DNA of 64,000 bases from CAVYPR01 sp963770505 (GCA_963770505.1 CAVYPR010000001.1:62001-126000), one strand, 5' to 3'. Numbered from the stretch's first letter, positions 1 through 10,400 are shown. The notes: generated by a model from the letters alone, not told the origin. Program-made: numbers and translations.

Positions 1-1
1 A

Positions 2-3000
2 GTCCACGTGTCGGCCACAACATCGCTCACCGTCAAGGCGCCGGGGCACGGGCCCGGCACCGTGACAGTGACCGTCACCACCCCCGGCGGGACCTCGGGA
101 ACGAAGCACTACACCTACGACCCGATCCCGACCCTGTCGACGGTGACACCGTCGGCCGGCAAGGTCGCGGGCGGGACAGTGGTCACCCTGACGGGCACCG
201 GGTTCCGCACAGGGGCCACCTCGGTGACATTCGGGGCCGGGAACCACGGCACCACAGTCCACGTGACCGGCACAACCACCCTCACCGTGACCACGCCCTA
301 TCACGGGCCCGCCACCGTGACAGTGACCGTCACCACCCCCGGCGGGACCTCGGGAACGAAGCACTACACCTATGACCCGATCCCCACCCTGTCATCGGTC
401 ACGCCGTCGGCCGGCAAGCTCGTCGGTGGGACAGTGGTCACCCTCACGGGCACCGGGTTCGTCACAGGTGCCACCTCGGTGAAGATCGGGACAACAACAG
501 CGCACAGTTGGACGGTGACATCGCCGACAAAGATCGTGGCCGTGACCGAGGCACATACAGCCGCCACCGTCACAGTGACCGTCACCACCCCCGGCGGGAC
601 CTCGAACCCCGAGCCCTACAGCTACGACCCGATCCCCACCCTGTCGACGGTCACACCGTCGGCCGGCAAGGTGGCGGGCGGGACAGTGGTCACCCTGACC
701 GGCACCGGGTTCCGCACGGGGGCCACCTCGGTGACATTCGGGGCCGGGAACCACGGCACCACAGTCCACGTGACGGGGACAACCACCCTCACCGTCTCGA
801 CGCCCAGCCACGGGCCCGGCACCGTGACAGTGACCGTCACCACCCCCGGCGGGACCTCGGGCACCGAGCACTACACCTACGACCCGGTCCCCACCCTGTC
901 GACGGTCACACCGTCGGCCGGCAAGCTCGTGGGCGGCACAGTGGTCACCCTGACGGGCACCGGGTTCCGCACAGGGGCCACCTCGGTGACATTCGGGGCC
1001 GGGAACCACGGCACCACAGTCCACGTGACCGGGACAACCACCCTCACCGTCTCGACGCCCAGCCACGGTCCGGGCACCGTGACAGTGACCGTCACCACCC
1101 CCGGCGGGACCTCGGGCTCTGAGCACTACACCTACGACCCGATCCCCACCCTGTCGACGGTCACACCGTCGGCCGGGAAGGTGGCGGGCGGGACAGTGGT
1201 GACCCTGACTGGCTCCGGCTTCCGCACAGGGGCCACCTCGGTGACATTCGGGGCCGGCCACCATGGCACGACAGTGCACGTGACCGGGACAACCACCCTC
1301 ACCGTCACGACGCCAAACCACGCGGCCGGCACCGTGACAGTGACCGTCACCACCCCCGGCGGGACCTCGGGCGGCGTGCATTACACCTACGACCCGATCC
1401 CCACCCTGTCGACGGTCACACCGTCGGCCGGCAAGCTCGTGGGCGGCACAGTGATCACCCTGACCGGCTCGGGCTTCCGCACAGGGGCCACCGCGGTCAC
1501 ATTCGGGGCCGGGAACCACGGCACCACAGTGCACGTGGGTGGAACAGGCACCCTCACCGTCAAGGCCCCGAGCCACTCGTCGGGCACCGTGACAGTGACC
1601 GTCACCACGCCGGGCGGGACCTCGGGCGCCAAGCACTACGCCTATGACCCGATCCCCACCCTGTCGACGGTCACACCGACGGCCGGCAGGCTCGTGGGCG
1701 GCACAGTGATCACGCTCACCGGCACCGGCTTCCGCACAGGGGCCACCACGGTCACATTCGGGGCCGGGAATCACGGCAACACGGTCCACGTGATCGGCAC
1801 AACCTCGCTCACCGTCAAGGCTCCGAGCCACGGGGCCGGTATCGTGACAGTGACCGTCACCACGCCGGGTGGCACCTCGGGCGCCAAGCACTACACCTAC
1901 AGCCTGCCCCCGACCCTCACGGCGATCACACCGACCGCCGGCAAGGTCGCCGGCGGGACAGTGGTCACCCTCACCGGCACCAACTACCTCACAGGGACCC
2001 CCGTGGTCACATTCGGCGCCGGGAACCACGGCACGACAATCCACGTGATCGGGACAACCTCGCTGACGGTCAAGACCCCGTCGCACACCGCCGCCACCGT
2101 GACAGTGACCGTGACCACGTCGGGCGGGACCTCGGGCGCCGTGCACTACACCTACGACCCGGTCCCGACCCTGTCCTCGATCACACCGTCGGCCGGCCAG
2201 CTGTCGGGCGGCACAGTGATCACGTTGACCGGCACCGGCTTCCGGGCAGGGTCGACCACGGTCACATTCGGGGCCGGAAACCACGGCACCACAGTCCACG
2301 TGAGCGCGACAGGCACCCTCACCGTCAAGGCCCCCGCCCACGCGGTGGGGACGGTGACAGTGACCGTGACCACGCCGGGCGGGACCTCGGGACCCAAGCA
2401 GTACAGCTACGACGCGGTCCCGACCATCACCTCCCTCTCGCGGACAGGCCCGCTGTCGGGTTACAACACGGTGACCATCACAGGGACCGGCTTCACCGGG
2501 GCGACCGCCGTCAAGTTCGCCACACTGACAGCCCAGTCCTTCACCGTGAGGTCGTCCACCCAGATCATCGCCTACGCCCCTCCGCACGCGGCCGGGACAG
2601 TCCGGGTCTCGGTGACGACGCCTGGGGGGACCACGGCATCCACCGTCAACGACATCTACAAGTACACCTACCCGGTGCCGGTGGTCACCGGCGTCTCGCC
2701 GGCCAGCGGCCCGGCGGCCGGTGGCACGACGGTGACGGTGAGCGGCAGCGGCTTCACAGGGGCCACGGCGGTCTACTTCGGCACAACCAGGGTGTCGACG
2801 ACAATCACGGTCAGCGCCCGAGCGAACCAGCTCACGGTGAAGAGCCCGGCGGGGACCGCGGGCAACGCGGTCAACATCCGAGTGGTGACCCCCGGTGGAG
2901 AGAGCGCCGTCGTCTCGGGTGACACCTTCACCTACGGCCCGGTTATCACCTCGCTGTCGAGGTCAAGCGGCCCGGTGGGTGGTGGCACCAAGGTGACCAT

Positions 3001-3190
3001 CACAGGGGCCGGGTTCAGGACAGTGCACAGCGTCAAGTTCGGCACAACGACAGCCAAGACATTCACGGTGGTCTCCGCCACCCAGATCATCGCCACCTCC
3101 CCGGCACACGCCGCCGGCCAGGTGAGGATCTCGGTGACGACGGCTGCCGGGACGACGCCGGCCACCAACGCCGACCTGTACACATTCTAG
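2..3190 (+). CDS. TIG/IPT-repeat secreted surface protein (5' end outside window)
   Basis: The reading frame is already open at the left edge and enters in the middle of a repeat, so the true start and any signal peptide lie upstream. About 1060 residues are visible. They consist of a partial first unit followed by twelve immunoglobulin-like IPT/TIG units of about 85 residues, each beginning near 'PTLSTVTPSAGK' and passing through 'GGTVVTLTGTGF' and 'VTVTTPGGTS'. Units one to nine are nearly identical at DNA level (about 255 bp period). The last three are diverged and resemble the C-termini of the proteins at 53626-57564 and 57958-60885, ending in the same 'DLYTF' type terminus. TIG domains are known as adhesive or carbohydrate-associated extracellular folds. 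An adhesin or surface-layer role is inferred. No LPXTG motif or C-terminal membrane segment is visible. Confidence 0.85.
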   Translation, partial: VHVSATTSLTVKAPGHGPGTVTVTVTTPGGTSGTKHYTYDPIPTLSTVTPSAGKVAGGTVVTLTGTGFRTGATSVTFGAGNHGTTVHVTGTTTLTVTTPYHGPATVTVTVTTPGGTSGTKHYTYDPIPTLSSVTPSAGKLVGGTVVTLTGTGFVTGATSVKIGTTTAHSWTVTSPTKIVAVTEAHTAATVTVTVTTPGGTSNPEPYSYDPIPTLSTVTPSAGKVAGGTVVTLTGTGFRTGATSVTFGAGNHGTTVHVTGTTTLTVSTPSHGPGTVTVTVTTPGGTSGTEHYTYDPVPTLSTVTPSAGKLVGGTVVTLTGTGFRTGATSVTFGAGNHGTTVHVTGTTTLTVSTPSHGPGTVTVTVTTPGGTSGSEHYTYDPIPTLSTVTPSAGKVAGGTVVTLTGSGFRTGATSVTFGAGHHGTTVHVTGTTTLTVTTPNHAAGTVTVTVTTPGGTSGGVHYTYDPIPTLSTVTPSAGKLVGGTVITLTGSGFRTGATAVTFGAGNHGTTVHVGGTGTLTVKAPSHSSGTVTVTVTTPGGTSGAKHYAYDPIPTLSTVTPTAGRLVGGTVITLTGTGFRTGATTVTFGAGNHGNTVHVIGTTSLTVKAPSHGAGIVTVTVTTPGGTSGAKHYTYSLPPTLTAITPTAGKVAGGTVVTLTGTNYLTGTPVVTFGAGNHGTTIHVIGTTSLTVKTPSHTAATVTVTVTTSGGTSGAVHYTYDPVPTLSSITPSAGQLSGGTVITLTGTGFRAGSTTVTFGAGNHGTTVHVSATGTLTVKAPAHAVGTVTVTVTTPGGTSGPKQYSYDAVPTITSLSRTGPLSGYNTVTITGTGFTGATAVKFATLTAQSFTVRSSTQIIAYAPPHAAGTVRVSVTTPGGTTASTVNDIYKYTYPVPVVTGVSPASGPAAGGTTVTVSGSGFTGATAVYFGTTRVSTTITVSARANQLTVKSPAGTAGNAVNIRVVTPGGESAVVSGDTFTYGPVITSLSRSSGPVGGGTKVTITGAGFRTVHSVKFGTTTAKTFTVVSATQIIATSPAHAAGQVRISVTTAAGTTPATNADLYTF

Positions 3191-3206
3191 GAATCGGTTA
3201 CCGGAG

Positions 3207-3243
3207 GCCCGCCCACCGACGGCACCGCCGCCGGTGGGCGGGC
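3207..3243 (+). terminator. Strong hairpin terminator after the TIG protein
   Basis: A perfect 12-bp stem (GCCCGCCCACCG pairing with CGGTGGGCGGGC) with a 13-nt loop starts 16 bp after the stop codon. There is no T-tract, as is common in high-GC actinobacteria. A closely similar stem follows the TIG protein ending at 60885. Confidence 0.7.
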
Positions 3244-3316
3244 TGCTCCGGTAGCTGGGGCAGGTTGTCCGGCGACAGTATGACGGACTCCCTCGCCGTG
3301 TGACCGAGGAGCGTCT

Positions 3317-3805
3317 ATGGCCGTTTCGTGCGGATGCTGCTCGACGTCGGTCGATTGGTGGGTCAGGCTGCGGTCACATCCCGAGTTGGCGATCTGCCAC
3401 AACTGCCTGGCCGGTCTCAACGCCCAGCGGGACGGCCAGCTGCAACTGATGGCGGGCTCCTGGCTGGTGACGGGCTTCGATCCGATCTTCAGGGTTGGCG
3501 ACGTGACCAGGTCGCTCGCTTTCTACGAGGCGCTGGGGTTCAGGACCTCGTCGCACGATGCCAACTACGCCTTCGCCCACCGGGACCGGGACCTGACGAT
3601 CCACCTCTCCCAGGCCGACGAGGGCGAGCCGGCGGGTGGCGGTTCCCTCTACCTCCACTGCCAGGATGCGGATCGGGTGGCCGACGACTGGCGAGCAGCA
3701 GGCGTCGTCGTCGACGGTCCCAAGGACGAGGACTACCGCAGGCGGGAGGGCACCGTGACTGACCCTGACGGCAACGTGATCCGCTTCGGGTCGCCCATAC
3801 GCTGA
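3317..3805 (+). CDS. VOC (glyoxalase/bleomycin-resistance) family protein with N-terminal Cys cluster
   Basis: 162 residues. Residues 50-160 form a single vicinal-oxygen-chelate module: a beta strand with 'FDPIFRVGDVTRSLAFYEALGF', 'LTIHLSQ', 'GGGSLYLHCQDAD' and the closing 'VTDPDGNVIRFG'. The family includes glyoxalases, dioxygenases and drug-binding proteins that use two such modules, usually as a dimer. The first 45 residues are not part of the fold. They carry CGCC and CHNC pairs spaced like a small zinc ribbon or treble clef. The start is supported by GAGGAG about 10 bases upstream of ATG. The substrate is not predictable. The next gene starts 60 bp downstream on the same strand. Confidence 0.8.
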   Translation: MAVSCGCCSTSVDWWVRLRSHPELAICHNCLAGLNAQRDGQLQLMAGSWLVTGFDPIFRVGDVTRSLAFYEALGFRTSSHDANYAFAHRDRDLTIHLSQADEGEPAGGGSLYLHCQDADRVADDWRAAGVVVDGPKDEDYRRREGTVTDPDGNVIRFGSPIR

Positions 3806-3865
3806 CCACGTGAACCTCGAGAACAAGAGGAGGCGCCGTTCCTGCGTTGCGGGAGCATTGAGTCG

Positions 3866-4738
3866 ATGTCCGCCCACCTCCCTGGCGACCGCACATTCGA
3901 GGCAATCGTGGCGAAGCTCGCCCTCAACCGTGCCGCCTTCCTCGGCCACGGAGGCGAGGCATGGGTCTTCGCGCTCGGTGGTGACCGGGTGGTCCGGATC
4001 CTCCAGCCGGGAGCTCCGAAGGAGGTACTCCTACGACGACAGGAGCTGGTCGACGAGCTGACGCGGGGGCAGGCGGCGTTCCGGCTCCCCGAACTGGTCG
4101 AAGTCGGCGAGGAGGGCGGGCGCGCCTACGGCATCGAGCGCCGGCTGCCCGGACGCTCGGTACTCCAGGTACTGCCCACGATCGACGGCAGTCGGCGGTC
4201 GCGGCTCATCGAGAACTACCTGGAGGCGGTGTCGGCTCTCGGGGACCTGCATCTCGATCCTCGAGGGTGCTACGGCGAGCTCATCGGCCCCGATCCCCTT
4301 ACCGCCCCCACCTGGCGCGAGTACCTCGCCCGCAGAGCGGCCGCGAACCTGTCGAGGTTCCCCGAGTTCGGGGAGCTCGACCCGGGGATGCTTGCCGATC
4401 AGCTTCCGGAGCCCGCAGGTCCCGCCTTCGTTCACCTCGATGCCTTCGCCGGCAACGTCCTGACCGATGGCGACGCCATCACGGCGGTGATCGACGTCGG
4501 CCTCACGAGCGTGGCGGGTGACCGCCGGCTCGACCCACTTTCCGCCGTCTCCTACCTCGCCACGCCCCGCATCACGCCGGTCACCACCGGCCGCGACCGA
4601 CAAGTCGCGCTGGCCTGGCTGCGCGACGCCGGTCTGGCGGACTGGCTCGAACCAGCGCGACGGTGGCTGGCGGCCTTCTGGACCTTCGCGGTGGACGACG
4701 CCAACGTCATGGCATGGTGCCGCGAGGTGCTGGCGTAG
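3866..4738 (+). CDS. APH-like phosphotransferase (aminoglycoside/choline kinase fold)
   Basis: 290 residues. The N-lobe begins 'FLGHGGEAWVFALGGDRVVRIL', a glycine-rich loop followed by the nucleotide-binding strand. The C-lobe has the Brenner-type catalytic loop 'HLDAFAGNVL' (HxDxxxxN; catalytic Asp) and then 'VIDVGLTSVAGDRRLD', where the DVG replaces the metal-binding DFG-like motif. These are the hallmarks of the APH/ChoK family, which phosphorylates hydroxyls on small molecules. The real substrate is unknown, and antibiotic resistance should not be assumed. The ATG start has GGGAG about 10 bases upstream. It converges on the glycosidase gene on the opposite strand. Confidence 0.8.
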   Translation: MSAHLPGDRTFEAIVAKLALNRAAFLGHGGEAWVFALGGDRVVRILQPGAPKEVLLRRQELVDELTRGQAAFRLPELVEVGEEGGRAYGIERRLPGRSVLQVLPTIDGSRRSRLIENYLEAVSALGDLHLDPRGCYGELIGPDPLTAPTWREYLARRAAANLSRFPEFGELDPGMLADQLPEPAGPAFVHLDAFAGNVLTDGDAITAVIDVGLTSVAGDRRLDPLSAVSYLATPRITPVTTGRDRQVALAWLRDAGLADWLEPARRWLAAFWTFAVDDANVMAWCREVLA

Positions 4739-4849
4739 CTCCCTGCAGCGGGCGACCGCCACCTCGAGCCGCAGATGGGCGGTTCTGTGTTCGTGGCGCC
4801 TCCGGCCGCAGAGCAACGAGCGGGCCGGGGGAGGGGCACGCTCGTCGGT

Positions 4850-6994
4850 TCAAGGGGAGTGGCGGAGCTGGACGGTGACCGACGACGCGCCCTGGGCCAT
4901 CGTCACCGTCCCGGTGGCCTCGTCCACGTGCCCGTTCGACGTCGACGACACGTTGTCGATGAACGACGGGAGGTCGAAGTGCACCTCGTGCGGGACGTCG
5001 CCGTGCAAGGTGAGCTTCACCGACTTTCCCGCGGGGGAGATCGTGAGGTCGACCCGGCCACCGTCGGTGGTCGGGAAGTGGGTGACGGTGATGGGTGTGT
5101 GACCCGAGAGCCAGGTGCCCGGTACCCCCTGTCCGACGATCAGCGTGCCATCGACCCTCTCTGCGGCGAGGGAGGCCAACAGGACCCCGTTGGCACCCGA
5201 GATCCCCCAGGCGTGTGGCGAGGCACCCTGTCCCGCGGCGGGATGGTTGCCGATCCACGGGGTGCTCGGAGACGGGGCCGATGAGCTCTCCCACCACGAG
5301 TACGGCCCGCTCTGCGAGTTGCCGATCATGAACTCGTAGTTGAGGATCCCCTGGTCACGGTGGTCCTTGCTGGCCAGTCCGTCGGTTCCCATGCCGGCGT
5401 TGTAGCCGGTCGAGTAGTAGTCGCCGGGGAACCCCCCGGTGGTGTCCGGCGGAAGCTTCCCCTTCAGCCGACCGAAGCCGTAGTCGTAGGTGGCGTCGAC
5501 CATGGTGGCGCCCGGACCGCTGACCGGAGCCCCCAGGAGTGTCGCGTCCCACGCCCAGCTGGCCAGCGGCGACGTCCAATTGGCGTCTTCGGGGTTCTTG
5601 CAGCGGTTGGCGGTGTTGGGCTGGATGATGGAGCACGGGAGGTAGTCGAGGTGGTACTGCTTGATCGTGGCCTCGAGCGCGGAGTTGGTGGCGGCCAGGA
5701 GGCTGTCGTACTGCTGGAGGGCCCAGCTGGCCTCGGAGGCGTTGCCGATCCGTGTGGCGATGTAGTGGTAGGCGGCCAGGCCGACCAGGGCCTCGTAGTC
5801 GTCCGTGGTCCAGTAGCCGACGGAGTCGATGTCATTGGTGGCCAGCATGATGCCCCCGGGCCCGGTCCGGCCGGCGGCGATGTCGTGCGCCGCCGTCTCG
5901 ATGCTGGGCTGGTCAGCGCCTGCTGGGCCGTCGGTGGCGAAATTCTGCTCGACGGTCTTCACGTCTCCCGTCTTGAGGAGGTAGATGGCCCACGGGAGCG
6001 GATAGAGCCACGCCCCATCCTGGTAGGCCTGTGTCGGCTGCGGTGTGATGACGTCGTCACGGACCGCCGTGAAGAGTGTCGCGACTCCTGTGAAGTCGCC
6101 CAGGGTGAGGAGGTTGGTGAGGATTCCCACCGTGTCGTGGCTGAACTCGGTTTCGTAGCCGTTGACGCCGGTGTTGAGGTGGTCGCCGCTGCGCGCGATC
6201 TGGGTGTAGATGAAGCCGCTGCGGTAGGCGTTCACGAGGCCTGCGTCGGGGACGTTGATCTGGGCGATGCCGGCGAGCTGCTGGTTCCAGTACTGCTCCA
6301 TGTGGGTGAAGTGTTCCGAGAACCCGCCCGCCGCGACCAGTGTCGCTGTCGCGGGCCACGGGTAGCTGTTGCCGAAGCGGTCAGCGGCCACCACGTAGTC
6401 GTGGTCGACGGTCGTGTGGGGCTTCACCGCATCAGGCGCCTGGTTGAGGGGGACGAGGCCCGGCGAGGGATCGGGATTTGCTGTCACCGTGTGGCTCGTC
6501 TGGTTGTCGACGCCCACCCGGGAGTAGACGGCGACGTACGCGTTGCCGCCGACCACGACCTTGTCGGCAAACTCGGTGATGGCCACGGTCGCCCCTGTCC
6601 GGTGGAACGTCGTGATCTGGGCCGGCAGGTACCCATCGGCGTCCTCCCAGGTCATCTTCGAGCCGTTGTAGATGCCGAACCCGTAATTCTGATTGCGGAA
6701 GTCCTGGAGGTAGAAGACTCCCCCGAGACAGGTGATCGGACTTGTACCGCTCCCGCCCCAGCCGATCGTAGACGCACTGGCGAAGGCGCCCGTCCAAGCT
6801 GTGGTTGTCTTGTCGTACGTGCAGTCGTACTTCGGTGTCGGGCCCGGGGCGGACGACGTCGCAGCCACGAGGCGCACGGCGGCCGAGGCCTGGCCTGACG
6901 TGGCCCCCACGAGCAGCGGGGCAGCCGTCGACACGACCAAGGCCACCATCGCCAATCTGCGCACCCCGCCCACGCTCTGATTCTGGCAGTTCAC
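4850..6994 (-). CDS. Secreted six-hairpin (alpha/alpha) glycosidase-like protein
   Basis: 714 residues from a GTG start. The N-terminus is a signal peptide: 'VRRLAMVALVVSTAAPLLVG' followed by small residues and an 'ASA' cleavage-type site. An internal ATG within the signal peptide is an alternative start. The mature protein has an N-terminal beta domain and then long helical hairpins with acidic and aromatic active-site-like stretches ('NGYETEFSHDTVG', 'SVGYWTTDDYEALVGL', 'HRDQGILNYEFM', 'SPHAWGISGANG'), typical of the six-hairpin glycosidase superfamily. A beta-rich domain closes the protein. The exact GH family and substrate cannot be named from sequence alone; exported polysaccharide breakdown is inferred. 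It is divergent from the tRNA gene. Confidence 0.65.
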   Translation of the reverse strand: MNCQNQSVGGVRRLAMVALVVSTAAPLLVGATSGQASAAVRLVAATSSAPGPTPKYDCTYDKTTTAWTGAFASASTIGWGGSGTSPITCLGGVFYLQDFRNQNYGFGIYNGSKMTWEDADGYLPAQITTFHRTGATVAITEFADKVVVGGNAYVAVYSRVGVDNQTSHTVTANPDPSPGLVPLNQAPDAVKPHTTVDHDYVVAADRFGNSYPWPATATLVAAGGFSEHFTHMEQYWNQQLAGIAQINVPDAGLVNAYRSGFIYTQIARSGDHLNTGVNGYETEFSHDTVGILTNLLTLGDFTGVATLFTAVRDDVITPQPTQAYQDGAWLYPLPWAIYLLKTGDVKTVEQNFATDGPAGADQPSIETAAHDIAAGRTGPGGIMLATNDIDSVGYWTTDDYEALVGLAAYHYIATRIGNASEASWALQQYDSLLAATNSALEATIKQYHLDYLPCSIIQPNTANRCKNPEDANWTSPLASWAWDATLLGAPVSGPGATMVDATYDYGFGRLKGKLPPDTTGGFPGDYYSTGYNAGMGTDGLASKDHRDQGILNYEFMIGNSQSGPYSWWESSSAPSPSTPWIGNHPAAGQGASPHAWGISGANGVLLASLAAERVDGTLIVGQGVPGTWLSGHTPITVTHFPTTDGGRVDLTISPAGKSVKLTLHGDVPHEVHFDLPSFIDNVSSTSNGHVDEATGTVTMAQGASSVTVQLRHSP

Positions 6995-7085
6995 GACCCC
7001 GCTTGACGTTGCACCACCGAAGGCGGCCCCGATCCGCAGCCCGACATCGTCGCAGGTAGAACGCCAGAAGTCTACGATGACCTGG

Positions 7086-7091
7086 TATTTT
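7086..7091 (+). promoter_or_regulatory. -10 element of the tRNA gene
   Basis: TATTTT lies 5 bases before the first base of the tRNA, so the transcript would start at or next to the mature 5' end. Confidence 0.5.
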
Positions 7092-7096
7092 GCGGT

Positions 7097-7172
7097 GGGG
7101 CCGTAGCTCAGTGGTCAGAGCAGGGGACTCATAATCCCTCGGTCGTGAGTTCGATCCTCACCGGCCCCACCA
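7097..7172 (+). tRNA. tRNA with CAT anticodon (probably elongator tRNA-Met)
   Basis: The 76-nt cloverleaf includes an encoded CCA. The acceptor stem GGGGCCG pairs perfectly with CGGCCCC. The D-arm contains 'GCTCAGTGGTCAGAGC'. The anticodon stem-loop is GGGGA-CTCATAA-TCCCT, giving anticodon CAT. The T-arm is GTGAG-TTCGATC-CTCAC, and the discriminator is A. Lack of an initiator-type C1:A72 mismatch and GGG/CCC stem rules out tRNA-fMet. The 'GGACTCATAATCC..CGGTCGTG' pattern favours Met over the lysidine-modified Ile2, which shares CAT. Confidence 0.92.
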
Positions 7173-7325
7173 CAGCCCCACCACAGATTGACGTAGATCT
7201 TCCCGCACTACCGACGCACCCAACGAGGCCAAAGATGGCAGCAATCTGGTTTCCAATTGCCACAAGTCGGATCCAGCGCTCCCCCTTTGGTCACAGATGG
7301 GGTTCGGCAATGGGGTTGTAAACAT

Positions 7326-7387
7326 CCAGGCAGTCCTGGAAAAGTCCGCCGAGTGGCGGAGGGGCCAAAAGGCCCGTTGCGTTTTTT
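7326..7387 (+). promoter_or_regulatory. Three consecutive hairpins in the leader of the 2802-residue protein
   Basis: Perfect short stems follow one another: CCAGG-cagt-CCTGG (7326-7339), TCCGCC-gagt-GGCGGA (7345-7360) and GGGCC-aaaa-GGCCC (about 7361-7375). They end in GTTGCGTTTTTT, which resembles a rho-independent terminator or attenuator about 85 bases before the ATG at 7473. No known riboswitch consensus was recognised. The rest of 7173-7472 shows no convincing gene. Confidence 0.45.
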
Positions 7388-7472
7388 CCCAGGGCGTGTA
7401 CCGTCTTGTCATCCGAAACTTTCTCGGAGCCAGACGGGTCGGACGGCTGGCAGGCGGTGAGGGGGGCTTGGA

Positions 7473-10400
7473 ATGGCGGGAGACGCGAGGCATTCATCCG
7501 TAGCTGCGCGCGTGCGGCGCTTTCTGGTCGTGCTGTCGGCGTTGTGCCTAGTAACGGTGACTCTCGGGGTGAACGCACTGGCACCGTCGGCTCACGCCGA
7601 CGACGGGACAACACGCCCCACATCGATATATCGGGACACATGGAATCTGCCCCCCGCATTTCCGAGTTGCGCCCAGTACGGCGAGGACACAATCGCCCAG
7701 GTGACCTGTATGGCCAACAGACTCAAGCCGAGTGCCACAGTTTCGATCGTGGTCGGCCAGCTGGTGTGGGCCAACGGTGAGCCGGTTCAGGATTACCAGT
7801 ACCAAGGGCCTGGCGGCTACGCCTGTCTCGGAATTTTCGACGAGATACTCTCAGGTGGGACATCGTGCGCTAGCGACGACGAATTTCCAACGCCAGTGTA
7901 CGGAGGCTGGTTCGCCTTCGAGCAATCCAAGAACAGCGGCGATGAGGTGACCGCGTACTCCGTCACAGGTGAGGACGCCGACTGGATCTGTTCAACAAGT
8001 GACGACGGGCTTGGTACCCCGTTCGAAGGCGACACGTGCCCCGATCTCACAACACCCGAGAACTCTCGGGCAATCTCAGTCACCGACTCAGATGCCGAGA
8101 CAACACCAGACGACTACAGCACAACAGTCGTCGTGCCCGTTGACTACGGCGACGTGACCAACCTGGGCACGATCACGCTGCCCAGCCCCCCGGCTCAGGG
8201 AGCGAGGTGCAAGGCAGACTCTGAGGCGCCGGCGGGCTCGGTGACCTGCACTTCGACTCCGATCTCGGGCGGGGGATCGAAGCCGGATGTCTCGTGGGAC
8301 TTCGATCCGAACACACCGACACCGACATCGTACGAGGCCGGCCAGCCGGTCGATTACACCTTTCCCGACGGAGACGGCGATTATCCCGTGAAGTTCTCCG
8401 CCCAATTCCCCGGTGGATGGAAGCAGTCCGGGGAGATCAACGCCAACACCTACCCGTGCACAGGCTCCTGCATGGACGTGGACACCACCCTCACAGCGCC
8501 GCTGACAACAAATACAACAAGCAACCTCAAAGTCGTCACCGGATTTCCCTATGTCCTCACGGCCAAGGTAACGAACACCAGCAGTGGTGAAACAGCCGAC
8601 GATCTGGTTGACGTGACCCCCAATCCACTCCAGGGCTCTCCGCACGCCGTCATCGACGGTCCGAACCCCCCGTCCATCCCTGACCTTGCACCCGGACAGT
8701 CGGCGACAGTCGACTGGGTCGTCACCTTCACAACGCCGAACGTTCACACAACACTGAGCAGTCTGACCACTGGGTTCACGGCCAAGTACGAAGCAAGAAC
8801 AACGAGTGGATCCACAGACGTCACATTCGCCGTCACAGGCAGTGACCTCGAGGTCCAGGTCAAGGGACCGACTCCCAATCCCACCGTCGGCCAGGTGGTC
8901 CCCTTCACCGTCACGGTGACCAATCTCAGCTCCACAGCGATGACCACAGTCGGCCCCACCAACGCCGCCCTGTTGCCTACCCAGCTTGGCCCGCTGGCTC
9001 AGGGGTCGCCGCACGACAACGGCACCATCACGTTCACGCAGTCCACACCGAAGCCGATTCCACCTCCGGCACTCACCCTGGCACCCGGTGCCACGGCCAC
9101 ATTCACGGTCAACGGTGAGGCGGTGGGAGCCGGCACAGACACCGTCGACATCTCGGTCTCGGGCACCAACGGCGATTCGAAGACTGACACCACGGCCGGG
9201 TCGACCAAGGTCACGGTGGCTGAGCCTCAGCCGCAGCCAGCGGCCGGTTTCACCCTCACCACCACACCACCTGACCCGGTGGCTGGGCAACCGTTCACGG
9301 TCGAGGCCGAACTGTCCAACAGCAGTACCACCACAGGCGACAACCTCAATGTGAACCAGATCGGAAACGCCCGGGTGTCTCCTACGGCGGGTTTGAGCGG
9401 GGGTGCAATCAACTCCAGTGGAGTCTCGGTCTCTCCTGGCTCAGCGATTGGCGTTGCGCTCTGGAGCGGGACGGCCACCAATGCCGGCACCTACAAGGCG
9501 GTCGGCTATCTGACCTACCAGTACGACACCGACGTCGACCCGACGACAACGTCCTCCCAGCTCACGTTCGCCGTCGCACCGGCCAAGCCGTTGAAGTCCC
9601 AGACCATCACATTTGGGTCGCTCGCGACGACTACCTACGGCGATCCTCCACAGACCGCGAATCCGAGCGCGTCATCCGGTCTCAAGGTGGCCCTCACGTC
9701 GGCGACGCCAGCTGAGTGCAAGGTCACAGGGTCCGGGCCCTACACCATCACCGCGGTGGGAGCCGGGGTCTGCGCGCTGGGTGCGTCGCAAGCCGGCACA
9801 GCGACAGTATGGGCTCCTGCCCCGACGGTCACGCGCGCCTTCACCGTCATCGCCCAGTCCCAGACGATCACATTCCCCAATCCCGGTCCCTTCTCGATCA
9901 CGGCCTCCAACCCGGTGGTCACCGCTTCGTCGTCGAGAGGTTTGCGGATCACATTCAGCTCGCTCACCCCCTCGGTCTGCGAGGTCGAGCCCGGCGGGGG
10001 ACTGATCTTGTCCTACTACGGCACATGCAGCATTCGGGCCAGCCAGAACGGAAGTAGCTCCACGCTTCCTGCCGCCCCGATCACCGATACGTTCAGCGTG
10101 GAGCCCACAGCCGACGCCCAGAGCCAAACGCTCACATTTCCAACTCCGGCCAACATGACCTACGGCGGGACCCCGGATCTGCTCAACCCGACGGCCCCCG
10201 GCGGCACGGTTTCGGTCACTCCCAGTAACACCAACTGTGCCGGACTGGGAGACAATCTCTTCCCGCTGACCCTGCAGCCCCTCTATGTGTACGCCTTCGG
10301 TGCCGGGACATGCACCTTGACGGCAACCCAGCCCGGGGACGGCATCCACTGGCTGGCCGCGCCGTCGGTGTCGCACACCATCACGATCGCGCCCGCCCCC

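Noticed and set aside
392..2587. 731-residue open frame antisense to the TIG repeats
   Set aside because: The repeat period is a multiple of three and lacks stops in this frame, so openness is a by-product. The translation is Arg/Gly/His-rich with no domain.
5360..6898. 512-residue frame antisense to the secreted glycosidase
   Set aside because: The minus-strand frame has a signal peptide and coherent protein sequence. The plus-strand frame is Arg/Gly/Asp-rich shadow sequence.
7163..7184. Duplicated GCCCCACCACA at the tRNA 3' end as an attachment site
   Set aside because: Only about 11 bp, tandem, and no integrase or second copy nearby. It is more likely slippage.
7781..7793. Further copy of the rnpB-derived repeat (ACGGTGAGCCGG) inside the 2802-residue gene
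   Set aside because: Only 12 bp match and the palindromic core is missing. It lies within coding sequence and is expected by chance at this GC content.
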